Below, one piece after another: positions 54,448 through 63,933 of a DNA stretch of 64,000 nucleotides. This DNA is from Acinetobacter sp. XS-4 (lineage in GTDB: Bacteria > Pseudomonadota > Gammaproteobacteria > Pseudomonadales > Moraxellaceae). How positions within the stretch are numbered: position 1 is the first letter of the stretch; the number at the start of each line of letters is the position of its first letter. A program made the translations under genes and the position numbers. The stretch spans positions 3,410,001 to 3,474,000 of the forward strand of contig NZ_CP094657.1 of the NCBI RefSeq assembly GCF_023920705.1. The letters run 5' to 3'. The notes below the pieces were generated by a model. That model was not told where the DNA came from. It made no database searches and saw only the letters and a list, made by a program, of their open reading frames with translations.

Positions 54448-54589
54448 CTTATATAAACACGTTCAAATATTAGAGTGCGACTGAATTAAAATTTCGAACC
54501 AGAAAACAAAAAATTCCTTCTATCGATAAGATAAGAAGAAATTCTTTTTAATCTTTGGGATATTTTTAAAGCTTTAACGCTTTTAAATA

Positions 54590-54666
54590 TGGTCGGAGCA
54601 GTAGGATTCGAACCTACGACCCCCTGGTCCCAAACCAGGTGCACTACCAGGCTGTGCTATGCTCCG
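54590..54666 (-). tRNA. tRNA-Pro (anticodon TGG)
   Basis: 77 bases on the minus strand including encoded CCA. The acceptor stem is CGGAGCA with its complement, the anticodon loop TTTGGGA contains TGG, and the T arm is GTAGGTTCGAATCCTAC. It is identical in sequence to the gene at 54912-54988. It is the last of four co-directional tRNA genes. Confidence 0.95.
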
Positions 54667-54670
54667 AAAT

Positions 54671-54747
54671 TGGGGTGAATGACGGGATTCGAACCCGCGA
54701 CAACTGGAATCACAATCCAGGGCTCTACCAACTGAGCTACATCCACC
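54671..54747 (-). tRNA. tRNA-His (anticodon GTG)
   Basis: 77 bases with the extra 5' G (G-1) typical of tRNA-His and encoded CCA. The anticodon loop is TTGTGAT, and the T arm is GCGGGTTCGAATCCCGT. It is four bases upstream, in transcription order, of the second tRNA-Pro. Confidence 0.95.
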
Positions 54748-54778
54748 ATCAAATAGTTCTATGTACCAAGCTACCGAA

Positions 54779-54855
54779 TGGCGCGCCTGACAGGATTCGA
54801 ACCTGTGACCATCCGCTTAGAAGGCGGATGCTCTATCCAACTGAGCTACAGGCGC
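54779..54855 (-). tRNA. tRNA-Arg (anticodon TCT)
   Basis: 77 bases with encoded CCA. The acceptor stem is GCGCCTG, the anticodon loop CTTCTAA contains TCT, and the T arm is ACAGGTTCGAATCCTGT. It is the second gene in the tRNA operon. Confidence 0.95.
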
Positions 54856-54911
54856 TTAACCGATGATGCTTATCATGCGATACTTCGCCGATCTTAAAAT
54901 ATTATTTTAAG

Positions 54912-54988
54912 TGGTCGGAGCAGTAGGATTCGAACCTACGACCCCCTGGTCCCAAACCAGGTGCACTACCAGGCTGTGCTATGCTCCG
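54912..54988 (-). tRNA. tRNA-Pro (anticodon TGG), first copy in the operon
   Basis: 77 bases with encoded CCA, identical to 54590-54666. Four tRNA genes in the order Pro-Arg-His-Pro appear to form one transcript, so the two Pro genes are probably a duplication. Confidence 0.95.
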
Positions 54989-55130
54989 ATCTATCTCAGC
55001 TTTTGCTGTATCGCACATCGTGCGGTACGGTGTGCATTCTAGGCGCGACGCCCTCAGACGTCAACACCTATTGTCAAAAAAAGTTAAAAATCCTTATCAA
55101 ATGTATATTTAACAAGCATTTTGAGGTTTT

Positions 55131-56195
55131 TTAACGCTTTAACGATGCACTAAAGGCTAACATTCGATCTAAAGGCATTTTGGCACGTTCAGCAAGCGCT
55201 GGTTCAACGTGTATTTCCTGATCACCTTTTTGTAAAACTTCTAAAATTCCATCGAGTTCATTCATTGCCATCCACGGACAGTGAGCACATGAACGACAAG
55301 TTGCTCCCTCACCCGCTGTTGGCGCTTCAACTAAAATCTTATTGGGTACCGCTTGCTGCATTTTGTAGAAAATACCGCGGTCAGTTGCCACAATGAGTCT
55401 TTCATTTGGCAAAGTCTGCGCAGCTTTAATCAGTTGAGAAGTACTACCGACCGCATCTGCAATGTCCACAACTGACTCTGGCGATTCTGGATGTACCAAT
55501 ACAGCCGCATCTGGGTACAGTGCTTTCATGTTGGCAATACCACGTGCACGGAATTCTTCATGCACAATACATGCGCCATCCCAAAGCAACATATCTGCAC
55601 CAGTTTTCTTTTGAATATAGCGACCTAAGTGCTGATCTGGTGCCCAAATAATTTTTTCGCCTAAACTATCTAGATGCTCAACAATTTCAACAGCACAGCT
55701 TGAAGTCACTACCCAATCTGCACGTGCTTTAACAGCAGCCGATGTATTCGCATAAACAACTACAGTATGGTCAGGGTGCTGATCACAAAATGCTGTGAAC
55801 TCGTCAACTGGACAGCCCAAGTCGAGTGAACAGGTTGCCTCAAGTGTCGGCATTAAAATAGTTTTTTCAGGAGACAGAATTTTTGCTGTTTCTCCCATAA
55901 ACTTTACACCAGCCACAACCAGTGTAGAAGCAGCATGATCACGTCCGAAACGGGCCATTTCTAAAGAGTCAGAAACGCATCCACCTGTTTTTTCAGCAAG
56001 TTCCTGTACTTCAGGGTCGCAATAGTAATGAGCAACAAGGACAGCATCACGTTTTTTGAGCTCTGCTTCGATCTGTGCAAACTTTTGTTGTTTTGCTTCT
56101 TCACTTAAGCGATTGTCTTTTGGCTCACCTAAACGGTCTAAATGCGCTTGTACAATGTTTTTTGCATCGTTGGCAATTAAAGTCGCATCACTCAT
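55131..56195 (-). CDS. nadA: Quinolinate synthase A
   Basis: 354 residues. The 4Fe-4S ligands are the Cys in [21 protein letters not shown] and [33 protein letters not shown] near the N-terminus is the substrate region. It condenses iminoaspartate with dihydroxyacetone phosphate to quinolinate in NAD synthesis. It stands alone, after a tRNA operon and before a terminator following argJ. Confidence 0.94.
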   Translation of the reverse strand: MSDATLIANDAKNIVQAHLDRLGEPKDNRLSEEAKQQKFAQIEAELKKRDAVLVAHYYCDPEVQELAEKTGGCVSDSLEMARFGRDHAASTLVVAGVKFMGETAKILSPEKTILMPTLEATCSLDLGCPVDEFTAFCDQHPDHTVVVYANTSAAVKARADWVVTSSCAVEIVEHLDSLGEKIIWAPDQHLGRYIQKKTGADMLLWDGACIVHEEFRARGIANMKALYPDAAVLVHPESPESVVDIADAVGSTSQLIKAAQTLPNERLIVATDRGIFYKMQQAVPNKILVEAPTAGEGATCRSCAHCPWMAMNELDGILEVLQKGDQEIHVEPALAERAKMPLDRMLAFSASLKR

Positions 56196-56299
56196 AAAAC
56201 GTCTTCTCTATCCTTCATGCTGGCATACCTGCTCGCATATAACGTTATTGCTTAAATGATTTATGGATTGAATCATTTAATATCAAAAGTTGGGGCTAA

Positions 56300-56324
56300 T
56301 AAAAAAGCCTCTTTGTCGAGGCTT
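56300..56324 (-). terminator. Rho-independent terminator after argJ
   Basis: aagcctc (56305-56311) and gaggctt (56318-56324) form a 7-bp stem. On the minus strand a run of U (TTTTTTATT) follows. It lies 16 bp after the argJ stop. Confidence 0.82.
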
Positions 56325-56339
56325 GATTATAACTGATAT

Positions 56340-57560
56340 TTAAGAACGGTAATCAGCATTAATTTTGACATAGTCGTAAGATAAGTCACATGTATAGACC
56401 GTGTCTTTGGCCTGACCACGTCCTAAATCAACACGAATGGTAATTTCGGTTTGAGCCATAACGCGCGCACCCGCTTCTTCAGTATAGTCCTCAGCTGCGC
56501 CGCCGTCTTTACAGATTTGTACGTCGTCTAACCACACTTGAATTTTAGACACGTCTAAGTCTTTAACTCCTGCATAGCCAATCGCAGCTAGAATGCGTCC
56601 CCAGTTCGGGTCCGATGCAAAAAGTGCAGTTTTGACGAGTGGTGAATGCGCAATGCTATAAGCAATGTCACAACACTCCTGAATGTTACCACCACCCTCT
56701 ACAGCAACAGTAATAAACTTCGTCGCACCTTCGCCATCACGAACAATTAACTGTGCTAAACGATTCATTACACCAGCAAGTACTTCTAACACTTTAACGT
56801 AGCGTACATCACTCTCTGATGTGATTTCAGCCCCACCCGCTTGACCTGTTGCAACAAAAATACAAGAGTCATTTGTTGAGGTATCACCATCAATCGTAAT
56901 ACGGTTAAATGAATGCTCAACCGTGGTTTTTAGTAGCTTTTGCACTAAATCACGGCTAATAGGTGCATCTGTTGCCACGAAGCTCAACATGGTTGCCATG
57001 TTCGGGCGAATCATTCCAGCGCCTTTACTAATACCAGTCATAGTATAAGTAGTACCATCAAGCTCAAATTGTTCAGATGCACCTTTAGGTACTGTGTCCG
57101 TGGTCATAATGCCTGATGCAGCATCATTCCAAGCAGCCTCTTGTACGCTATTTAATGCAGGCTGAAGACCAGCAAGTAAACGCTCCATTGGAAGCTTTTC
57201 ACCAATCACACCTGTAGAAAAGGGCAAAATTTCTGAGCTAGTTACCCCAGCAATCTCCGCCATTTTTGCACAAGTATCTTGAGCATTTTTCAAGCCTGTA
57301 GGTCCAGTTCCTGCATTGGCATTACCTGTATTAATCACTAAATAGCGCGGGTTGCCTTGTGCAAGATGAGCTTTAGAGACATGAACAGGCGCGGCACAAA
57401 ATGCATTTTGCGTAAAGACACCTGCAACATTTGAACCTTCTGCAAACTCAAAAATGACTAAATCTCGTCGGTTTGGGTAACGTACATATGCTTCTGTTGA
57501 GCCAATTTTTACACCTTTTACCACATGCATTTGTGGCATTGTTACGTCACCGACAGCCAT
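56340..57560 (-). CDS. argJ: Bifunctional ornithine acetyltransferase/N-acetylglutamate synthase
   Basis: 406 residues from the ATG at 57560 ([20 protein letters not shown]); the open frame begins five codons earlier with [23 protein letters not shown] includes the Ala-Thr autocleavage site that frees the Thr nucleophile of the beta chain. It transfers acetyl from N-acetylornithine to glutamate in arginine synthesis. It lies alone with its own terminator. Confidence 0.94.
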   Translation of the reverse strand: MAVGDVTMPQMHVVKGVKIGSTEAYVRYPNRRDLVIFEFAEGSNVAGVFTQNAFCAAPVHVSKAHLAQGNPRYLVINTGNANAGTGPTGLKNAQDTCAKMAEIAGVTSSEILPFSTGVIGEKLPMERLLAGLQPALNSVQEAAWNDAASGIMTTDTVPKGASEQFELDGTTYTMTGISKGAGMIRPNMATMLSFVATDAPISRDLVQKLLKTTVEHSFNRITIDGDTSTNDSCIFVATGQAGGAEITSESDVRYVKVLEVLAGVMNRLAQLIVRDGEGATKFITVAVEGGGNIQECCDIAYSIAHSPLVKTALFASDPNWGRILAAIGYAGVKDLDVSKIQVWLDDVQICKDGGAAEDYTEEAGARVMAQTEITIRVDLGRGQAKDTVYTCDLSYDYVKINADYRS

Positions 57561-57694
57561 TTTTAGAACATCCAAAGTTTGTTATGAATAAAATCAATAT
57601 TTCAAAAAAGCGCTGCCATGAAGCATCGACCTTATGAAATATAATAATGGACAGCTTAGTAGAAAAGTTTAAAAAAATCGAGCGCAAAAACGGC

Positions 57695-58174
57695 TCATTG
57701 TTGCTCTAGTTTTAATAAAATATCTTTCTTATCAAGCCCACCAGCAAAACCAACTAGGGCACCGCCCACACCAATGACACGATGACAAGGTGCAATAATT
57801 GAAATTGGGTTTTTTCCATTTGCCGCGCCTACTGCTCGCACCGCTTTTACATTGCCAATTTGAACAGCAATATCTTTATAACTTCTTGTTTCACCATAGG
57901 GAATAGTCAGTAAAGCAGACCAGACCTGCTTTTGAAATACGGTTCCTTCGAAATCGAGTGGTAATGTAAACTCACGGCGTTTGCCTTCAAAATATTCTTT
58001 TAATTGTTGCTCAGTTTTTAATAAAACTGGATGTTCAAGTTGTTCGACCAGCTCAGCCAGTCGAACACGTTTTGGATTTTCATTGTCCCAGAGTACTGCC
58101 ACCAAAGCATTTTCATTCGCAACCAGCTTTAATTGCCCAACAGGCGAATTGATATACTTATAAGACAGCAACAT
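57695..58174 (-). CDS. ogt: Methylated-DNA-[protein]-cysteine S-methyltransferase
   Basis: 159 residues. The active-site motif IIAPCHRVIG contains the alkyl-acceptor Cys, and PYGETRSYKDIAVQIGN with VRAVGAANGKNPISI is the DNA-binding helix-turn-helix region. The protein repairs O6-methylguanine by suicide transfer. It has no Ada-type regulatory domain, so it is Ogt-like. It lies downstream of the guanidinium exporter gene. Confidence 0.92.
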   Translation of the reverse strand: MLLSYKYINSPVGQLKLVANENALVAVLWDNENPKRVRLAELVEQLEHPVLLKTEQQLKEYFEGKRREFTLPLDFEGTVFQKQVWSALLTIPYGETRSYKDIAVQIGNVKAVRAVGAANGKNPISIIAPCHRVIGVGGALVGFAGGLDKKDILLKLEQQ

Positions 58175-58186
58175 AGTTTTATTCTC

Positions 58187-58507
58187 TTAGGACGGCGATG
58201 AAATTTTCATTAAAACCAAACCTGACACAATCAATACAGCGGCAATCATTCTCATAGCGCCAACAGGCTCATGAAGAAAGAAAATACCGACGAGAAATGA
58301 CCCGATTGCGCCAATTCCTGTCCAAACCGTATAGGCAGTGCCAAGGGGTAAAGTTTTCATTGAAATTGAAAGTAGAATTACGCTCAAAATCATAAAAACT
58401 ACGGTAATAACACTAGGGGTTAAACGCGTAAAACCTTCAGACATTTTCATAGAATATGCCCAAATGATTTCAAATACACCTGCTAAAATTAAAATAGCCC
58501 AAGCCAT
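58187..58507 (-). CDS. gdx: Small multidrug resistance guanidinium exporter (Gdx/SugE)
   Basis: 106 residues from the ATG at 58507 (MAWAILILAGVFEIIWAYSM); a GTG three codons upstream is less likely. Four membrane segments include the essential Glu in VFEIIWA and GTAYTVWTGIGAIGSFLVGI. The guanidine riboswitch upstream shows the gene responds to guanidine, which fixes it as Gdx, an exporter of guanidinium in exchange for protons, not a multidrug pump. Confidence 0.9.
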   Translation of the reverse strand: MAWAILILAGVFEIIWAYSMKMSEGFTRLTPSVITVVFMILSVILLSISMKTLPLGTAYTVWTGIGAIGSFLVGIFFLHEPVGAMRMIAAVLIVSGLVLMKISSPS

Positions 58508-58527
58508 AACATTCACTAATTTTTATA

Positions 58528-58580
58528 GTGTCAGGTCGTCCCGACATGATTACCCAATATGGGGGAGGTCGTTCCTCCTT
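58528..58580 (-). promoter_or_regulatory. Guanidine-II riboswitch (mini-ykkC)
   Basis: Two hairpins with ACGA loops lie about 20 bp apart on the minus strand, GGAGG-AACGA-CCTCC and GTCGGG-ACGA-CCTGAC. Twin ACGR loops are the signature of the guanidine-II class. The element lies about 20 bp upstream of gdx, so guanidine would switch on its translation. Confidence 0.9.
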
Positions 58581-58656
58581 TATGTGAGAACTCAGTTTAC
58601 TTTAAAATAAAAAATGAAGGCAAACTCTATCTAAAACTTACCTGTCTTAGAAAATC

Positions 58657-59652
58657 TTATTCATTTTTTAACTGTAAAATTTTTCGTGCGCCATTTAAAA
58701 CAAACAAGACAATAATTAATCCAATCATTAAATCAGGATAAGGAGAACCTGTTATAGCAACTAATATTCCCGCGACAATGACACCTAAGTTTACGATGAC
58801 ATCATTTGCAGAAAAGATATAGCTCGCCTTCATATGTGCCCCACTCTCTTTATGGTCTCTCATTAAATAAAGGCAACTAATATTGGCTGCAAGAGCCAAT
58901 CCACCAATTAAAATCATGAGAATTGAAACGGGTTCACTGCCGTAAATAAAACGGCGGAGCACATCAATTAACACAATTATGGCTAAGCCAAACTGAAACC
59001 ATCCTGAAAGATGGGCAGCCTTTAATTGTGCATTTAGATTTTTACCTACCACAAATAAAGCAATGCCATAAATTGCAGCATCGGCAAACATATCGAGTGA
59101 ATCGGCGATTAATCCTGTCGATGAGGCAATAATACCTGCCATAAACTCAATGACAAACATGACGCCATTAATGAGTAACAGCCATTGTAAAACTTGCTTT
59201 TGTGCTGCATTGGTTGAAGAACTAGCTCGAACCTTTTTAGGTTTTTCAATAGGCTCATAATGTGGCTGCGTTTGTTGTAATTCTGCCCCTAGTCCTAAAC
59301 GCTGTAGACTTTGAGTAATCTTTTCAGTTTGAACACTGTGATAAATCGCCAAATGACGTGCTGGCAAGTCAAAATGAAGCTCTTGAATATCGTCAGCATA
59401 AGAAGCCAAAGCCATCCGTACCATTTGCTCTTCAGCTGCACAATCCATGTGGGGAATATGATAATAACTCACCCATTGGCTCTTTCCAGGCACAGCTTCA
59501 CTAGGTGTAGAATACTCCTGAGACGGCATGCTTGAGCACCCGCAGCTAGAGCCAGTTTTACTTAAATGTATTTGATTCTCTTGTTTTTCTAAAGCCATCT
59601 GTGCACCATAACTGACACAAAAAACAATGCCATCAGTATAAACCAATGGCAT
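58657..59652 (-). CDS. Cation diffusion facilitator-like transporter with N-terminal metal-binding region
   Basis: 331 residues. The first 125 form a soluble region with SCGCSS and an HMA-like HIPHMDCAAEEQMVRMALAS. Six membrane segments follow with ADSLDMFADAAIYGIALF and YIFSANDVIVNLGVI, which match CDF segments 2 and 5 (S/D-x3-D and N-D-x3-N). It probably exports Zn, Co or another cation, perhaps a copper-linked one given its place 28 bp after copB. An ATG 18 codons in (59598) is an alternative start. A long N-terminal addition is unusual for CDF proteins. Confidence 0.8.
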   Translation of the reverse strand: MPLVYTDGIVFCVSYGAQMALEKQENQIHLSKTGSSCGCSSMPSQEYSTPSEAVPGKSQWVSYYHIPHMDCAAEEQMVRMALASYADDIQELHFDLPARHLAIYHSVQTEKITQSLQRLGLGAELQQTQPHYEPIEKPKKVRASSSTNAAQKQVLQWLLLINGVMFVIEFMAGIIASSTGLIADSLDMFADAAIYGIALFVVGKNLNAQLKAAHLSGWFQFGLAIIVLIDVLRRFIYGSEPVSILMILIGGLALAANISCLYLMRDHKESGAHMKASYIFSANDVIVNLGVIVAGILVAITGSPYPDLMIGLIIVLFVLNGARKILQLKNE

Positions 59653-59680
59653 GTCATTAAGCTTAATTTTTGTTCTGCAA

Positions 59681-60436
59681 TTAGAACTTAAGTGTTAACC
59701 CTGCTCCATAATACCAACCATGTTCAGAGTCGGTACCTGTTTGCCAAGCCGTTTGTTTTAAACCTTTTTCATAGCCGTATCCCAAATCAACAAATGGCAT
59801 GACCTTTTTGTTAATTTCATAACGGGTTTGAAAACCAGCTTGTAAACTTGATAAACCTGTTTTACTTGCATAGCGAGATTCATCTTGCAAAACAACATCT
59901 GCTTTTAAATAAGGTTTACCAATTAGCTTTTGGGTAAAGAGTAAGTCTCTTTCCGTTTCTAAACTTAACTTCCATAGCTGGTCTTCACCTGCATAAAGAT
60001 ATGCATCAGTTTCAAAAAAGTAAGGTGCCATACCATGCAAGCCTACTACACCTGCCCAGCGATCTTGCTTGTTGTCTTCCCGCTGTAAACGCTCGTAGTT
60101 TACCCCAGCCTGTACATCCCAATAATCGGCTACATTTCGACTGTAAAGTACTGAACCACCGTAATTAGCATCTTCTGACTCGGCTTTTTCAACATGAGCT
60201 TTGATGAATAATTTATTTTCATCAGTTCCCACCCAACTTTCTAATTCAGAAGAAAAACTGCCTTTTCCTTCTTCATTTTGAGTCCAGCCCGTATCAATTT
60301 TTGTTGCTTGATAGATCTGTCCACCATGTTCGCGTAAATGATCATGCGTTAAGGGTTCTTGGGCAAAAGCAAGAACCGATACACCAGAGAAAACACCGCA
60401 ACATATCATTTGAGAAAATAACTTAGTGATGCGCAT
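59681..60436 (-). CDS. copB: Copper resistance protein B (outer membrane)
   Basis: 251 residues from the ATG at 60436 (AAGGAGCGAG upstream). The signal peptide (MRITKLFSQMICCGVFSGVS then VLAFA) is followed by a CopB/PcoB beta-barrel with alternating strands ending YYGAGLTLKF. It binds or passes copper at the outer membrane with CopA. It overlaps copA by 14 bp and is co-transcribed. Confidence 0.9.
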   Translation of the reverse strand: MRITKLFSQMICCGVFSGVSVLAFAQEPLTHDHLREHGGQIYQATKIDTGWTQNEEGKGSFSSELESWVGTDENKLFIKAHVEKAESEDANYGGSVLYSRNVADYWDVQAGVNYERLQREDNKQDRWAGVVGLHGMAPYFFETDAYLYAGEDQLWKLSLETERDLLFTQKLIGKPYLKADVVLQDESRYASKTGLSSLQAGFQTRYEINKKVMPFVDLGYGYEKGLKQTAWQTGTDSEHGWYYGAGLTLKF

Positions 60437-62357
60437 GACTCGCTCCTTTCTCATTTTCAGATTGAACAGGTGCTTGAGATGCATCTACTGCTCCATCATT
60501 CACTTGAGCCACAATCAACTTATTCATCATCCCTGCACTCATGTGATAAAGCAGATGGCAATGAATCGCCCATTCTCCTAAAGCATCGGCTGTTAATAAT
60601 GCAGTAACTGTCTTTCCTGGTGGAACAATAACGGTATGTTTATTTGGCAAGTTTTCAGCTTGCTGACCATTTTCCAATTGCATGAACATGCCATGTAAAT
60701 GCATTGGATGAGCCATCATGCTGTCATTCACGAACTTCAAGCGAATACGTTCGCCATACTTAACTTGCAATGGCTCAGCTTCGCTAAATTTCTTGCCATT
60801 AATGGTCCAGATATAACGCTCCATGTTGCCGCCTAAACGAATAACAAGCTCTCGTTCTGGCGCACGTGTGTCTGGCTGAGGTGTTAAAGATTGCAAATCA
60901 CCATATTGCAGTGCTTTCATACCCGCTGGCGTCGAAGCATTTGCCCAGCCATAAACGGGCTCATCCTTTGTAGGCTTATTCTCAGATTGAGTTGGCATCT
61001 CATGCTTCATATTCATCATAGCGTGGTTATGTTCACTCGATGGCATTGCCTGCATATCATGCTTCATTTCAGGCATCGCTGACATGTCATGCTTCATTTG
61101 CATCATGGAATGATCATGTTCGCTAGATGACATATTTTTCATGTCATGGCTCATGTTCATCATTGTGTGATCATGATTAGTCTGGCTCTCTTCTTTTTTC
61201 ATTTCAGGCATAGCCGACATGTCATGTTGCATGTTCATTTGATGGCCAGTATGTTCATCACTTGCCCCATTGCCATGACTCATGCCCATATCATCCATGG
61301 TTAGCAAAGAACGTGGACGTGGCTGCGGCATTTGAACAGCCCCCACAGCTTGCGTATTTTCATTGTGCAAAGTACCGATAGCGAAACCACTGCGGTCAAT
61401 AGACTCGGCTTCAATCTGATAATTTGGCTGTTTAGGCTCTACAATGACATCGTAGGTTTCGGCTGTGCCAATACGAAACTCGTCAATTGCAACAGGTTTG
61501 ACTGGCTGCCCATCTGCACTTACAACTGTCATTTTCAAATTTGGAATTCTGACATCAAAAAATGACATTGCCGATGCGTTAATAAATCGTAATCGAACCT
61601 TATCTCCAGCTTTAAAATTACCTGTCCAGTTTTGCTGTGGTGTCTTGCCATTAACTAAGAATGTATAACCCGTCACATCAGACATATCGGTTTTTAACAT
61701 CCGCATCTGATTCCACATCGAACGATCTTGCCAAGTTGCTTTTAAGCCTTGTGTTTTAACTTGCTTCAAAACATCAGATACGGTTTCACGGCGGTTTTGA
61801 TAATACTCAGGAGATTTTTTCAAATTCTTCATAATGCTATCGCTAGAAGAATGATGAAAATCTGAAAGCATCACCACATAATCACGATCCGTTTTTTCAT
61901 GTGCAGCTACGGGTATTTTCCCTTTCGGGTAAATCACGAGTGGCCCATATAAACCATCTTGCTCTTGGCCTTTGCTATGGGCGTGATACCAATATGTACC
62001 GTTTTGTTTCACCTTAAAGCGGTAAACAAAATCTCCGTTTGGCGCGATTCCTTTAAAACCATTGAAACCCGGTACGCCATCCATTAACCCTGGCAGTAAC
62101 AACCCATGCCAGTGTAAAGAGGTATCTTGATTCTTTAACTGGTTATGAACATGAATAACAGCCTCATCCCCTTCCTCAAACTCAAGGAGTGGTGCTGTAA
62201 ATTTTCCATTTACCGTAATTCGTTTGAGCGGCTGACCGGTAACATTGACCTGTTGTTCATTAATATTAAGGTGATATTCCTTAATTGCCGCGAGAGTCCA
62301 TGGTGAAACCAATAGACCAAATACAGCGACGAGGCTGCTAATTGTTTTATGAGACAT
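60423..62357 (-). CDS. copA: Multicopper oxidase CopA
   Basis: 644 residues. The signal peptide is MSHKTISSLVAVFGLLVSPW then TLAA. Copper sites are HWHGLLLPG, WYHAHSKGQ, HPMHLHGMF and HCHLLYHMSAGM. Between domains 2 and 3 is a Met/His-rich linker with repeated HDMSAMPEMK-like units (about residues 365-455) for binding copper. It oxidises Cu(I) to Cu(II) in the periplasm. AAAGGA precedes the ATG, and copL lies 40 bp upstream. Confidence 0.93.
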   Translation of the reverse strand: MSHKTISSLVAVFGLLVSPWTLAAIKEYHLNINEQQVNVTGQPLKRITVNGKFTAPLLEFEEGDEAVIHVHNQLKNQDTSLHWHGLLLPGLMDGVPGFNGFKGIAPNGDFVYRFKVKQNGTYWYHAHSKGQEQDGLYGPLVIYPKGKIPVAAHEKTDRDYVVMLSDFHHSSSDSIMKNLKKSPEYYQNRRETVSDVLKQVKTQGLKATWQDRSMWNQMRMLKTDMSDVTGYTFLVNGKTPQQNWTGNFKAGDKVRLRFINASAMSFFDVRIPNLKMTVVSADGQPVKPVAIDEFRIGTAETYDVIVEPKQPNYQIEAESIDRSGFAIGTLHNENTQAVGAVQMPQPRPRSLLTMDDMGMSHGNGASDEHTGHQMNMQHDMSAMPEMKKEESQTNHDHTMMNMSHDMKNMSSSEHDHSMMQMKHDMSAMPEMKHDMQAMPSSEHNHAMMNMKHEMPTQSENKPTKDEPVYGWANASTPAGMKALQYGDLQSLTPQPDTRAPERELVIRLGGNMERYIWTINGKKFSEAEPLQVKYGERIRLKFVNDSMMAHPMHLHGMFMQLENGQQAENLPNKHTVIVPPGKTVTALLTADALGEWAIHCHLLYHMSAGMMNKLIVAQVNDGAVDASQAPVQSENEKGASHAHH

Positions 62358-62397
62358 TGCTGTAATCCTTTGAACTAAAAAAATAAGTAAGAAAGGA

Positions 62398-62793
62398 TTA
62401 AGCTTTTGGAGGACGTAAAATTTCTTGCCAGTATCCGGCTAAATGCTGAGCCTGATAAATACTGCTAAATTGAGACGAGATTGGAATAAATTGCGAGTCA
62501 ATATCTGGCACAGCTTGCTGCAATGCCAAATTCACAATTTGACAATGAACTGGGTTACAGTCCTGACAATGCTCACCATGCGAGTGAACAGACTGAGTCA
62601 TATTTTGATGACATGCGGTCTGATCATCTATTTGAACATGCATATTCTTATGCGAAGTTTTTTCACTATGACACGGCATAGTATGAAGATCATGCTGCAT
62701 AGGCGTTTGAGCAACAGACACACCACTCCACCCAATGACCAAAGTCATTAGGAACACAAACCAAGCATACTTGCGTAAGTGTTGTAGAGCCAT
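62398..62793 (-). CDS. copL: CopL-like His/Cys-rich copper-responsive protein
   Basis: 131 residues with an N-terminal signal (WFVFLMTLVIGWSGVSVAQ) and a His/Met/Cys-rich body (GEHCQDCNPVHCQIV), ending in RPPKA. Small proteins with this pattern precede copAB in Xanthomonas and relatives, where copL is needed for copper induction. No CueR/CusRS gene is near. The assignment rests on pattern and position. Confidence 0.7.
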   Translation of the reverse strand: MALQHLRKYAWFVFLMTLVIGWSGVSVAQTPMQHDLHTMPCHSEKTSHKNMHVQIDDQTACHQNMTQSVHSHGEHCQDCNPVHCQIVNLALQQAVPDIDSQFIPISSQFSSIYQAQHLAGYWQEILRPPKA

Positions 62794-62896
62794 TGTGGTT
62801 TATCGCCTAGAGCCGATGAGTAATCTTAACCCCATTAGCATAACCAAGTTTTTAAACAGATACAATTTTCAATCTTAACTGTTTGTTTTAAAGTAA

Positions 62897-63718
62897 TTAA
62901 GCAAATGGTGGTTGATGCTGAAGGACTAAATCAATCACTTCTAGTGCACCTTCTTGTTCATTACTTACAGTTGTATAAGGGGCTACGGCTTTCAAAGCTT
63001 CAACTGCATTTTCAACCGCAAATCCATAGCCGACAGCTTTAATCATCTGAATATCATTATTATTATCACCAATCGCAACCACTTGATCAGATTCAACCTG
63101 CCATTTTTGTAGCAATAGCTTCAAACCATGGGCTTTATGCTGATCTGGAAGAATCAAATCAATAAAACCAAAACCACTTGAAACAGGCACTAAGACTTTA
63201 TCAGTCACAAAACTTTGCTTCTGAAAATGTTCAAAAATTGCAAAGCTATCATTTTCCTGAGCAGTAAAAGTAATTTTACACACCAAGTCATCTAGTGCAT
63301 AAAAGTCATCAATAACTGTTAGCTTTTCAAAGTATCGAGCGACTTTGGCATAGTCCTCTGCATTCATGCTGCTATGTACATAAGCACTCTGTTTTCCACA
63401 GATCACCATGGTTGAGGTATATGTAGGATCAATCGCTTTTAAAATCTCAATGTATTGTTTCTGACTTAAATGAGCAAAAGCTATTTCTTGCCCTGCATCT
63501 ACAACATGCGCGCCATTTTCTGCAATAAAAGCAATTTCATGACTAATTTCTGGAAAATAGGTAATCAGCTTTGCGAGTTGGTTACCACTGGCAACCACAA
63601 AATGAATATTATTTTGTTTGAGTTGTTCGTACTGTTTTAAAAAACGTGCTTTGTTGTACTGCTTCTTAGAATTAAGAAAAGTCCCATCCATATCTACCGC
63701 TAAAATTTTTATCGTCAT
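62897..63718 (-). CDS. Cof-type HAD phosphatase
   Basis: 273 residues. ILAVDMDGTFLNSKKQ is motif I, ASGN motif II, and GDNNNDIQMIKAVGYGFAVE motif IV. The cap lies between about 85 and 190. Cof proteins dephosphorylate sugar phosphates, FMN or pyridoxal phosphate. The gene is 103 bp upstream of copL in the same direction but unrelated to copper. Confidence 0.88.
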   Translation of the reverse strand: MTIKILAVDMDGTFLNSKKQYNKARFLKQYEQLKQNNIHFVVASGNQLAKLITYFPEISHEIAFIAENGAHVVDAGQEIAFAHLSQKQYIEILKAIDPTYTSTMVICGKQSAYVHSSMNAEDYAKVARYFEKLTVIDDFYALDDLVCKITFTAQENDSFAIFEHFQKQSFVTDKVLVPVSSGFGFIDLILPDQHKAHGLKLLLQKWQVESDQVVAIGDNNNDIQMIKAVGYGFAVENAVEALKAVAPYTTVSNEQEGALEVIDLVLQHQPPFA

Positions 63719-63903
63719 TAATTATCTAAATCTCTTGCTAAAATCTTATTAAAGCAAATTTAGCTTTATTTTTCATGACACTTTTACAGTTTTATACTTA
63801 TCTATTTCTAAAAGATTTTTACCCAGAGCCCTATCGTTTTTTGCACAGGTTATTTTTTAGTTAAGCTTAATAAAAAATCAGATAATAAAATATCCGATAC
63901 GCA

Positions 63904-63933
63904 TAAAAAAAGAACGCCAAAACGTTCTTTTTT
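63904..63933. terminator. Bidirectional terminator near the right edge
   Basis: aaaaaaagaacg pairs with cgttctttttt around ccaaaa. A minus-strand gene appears to end at about 63976 (the last bases read MDKMLVK and stop), beyond the window edge, and this would be its terminator. Otherwise 63719-64000 holds only the upstream region of the phosphatase gene. Confidence 0.8.

Noticed and set aside
54639..54866. 75-aa plus-strand frame across the tRNA genes (contains GIRTRDNWNHNPG and RIRTCDHPLRRR)
   Set aside because: It is a translation of the antisense of tRNA-His and tRNA-Arg and is a well-known false protein.
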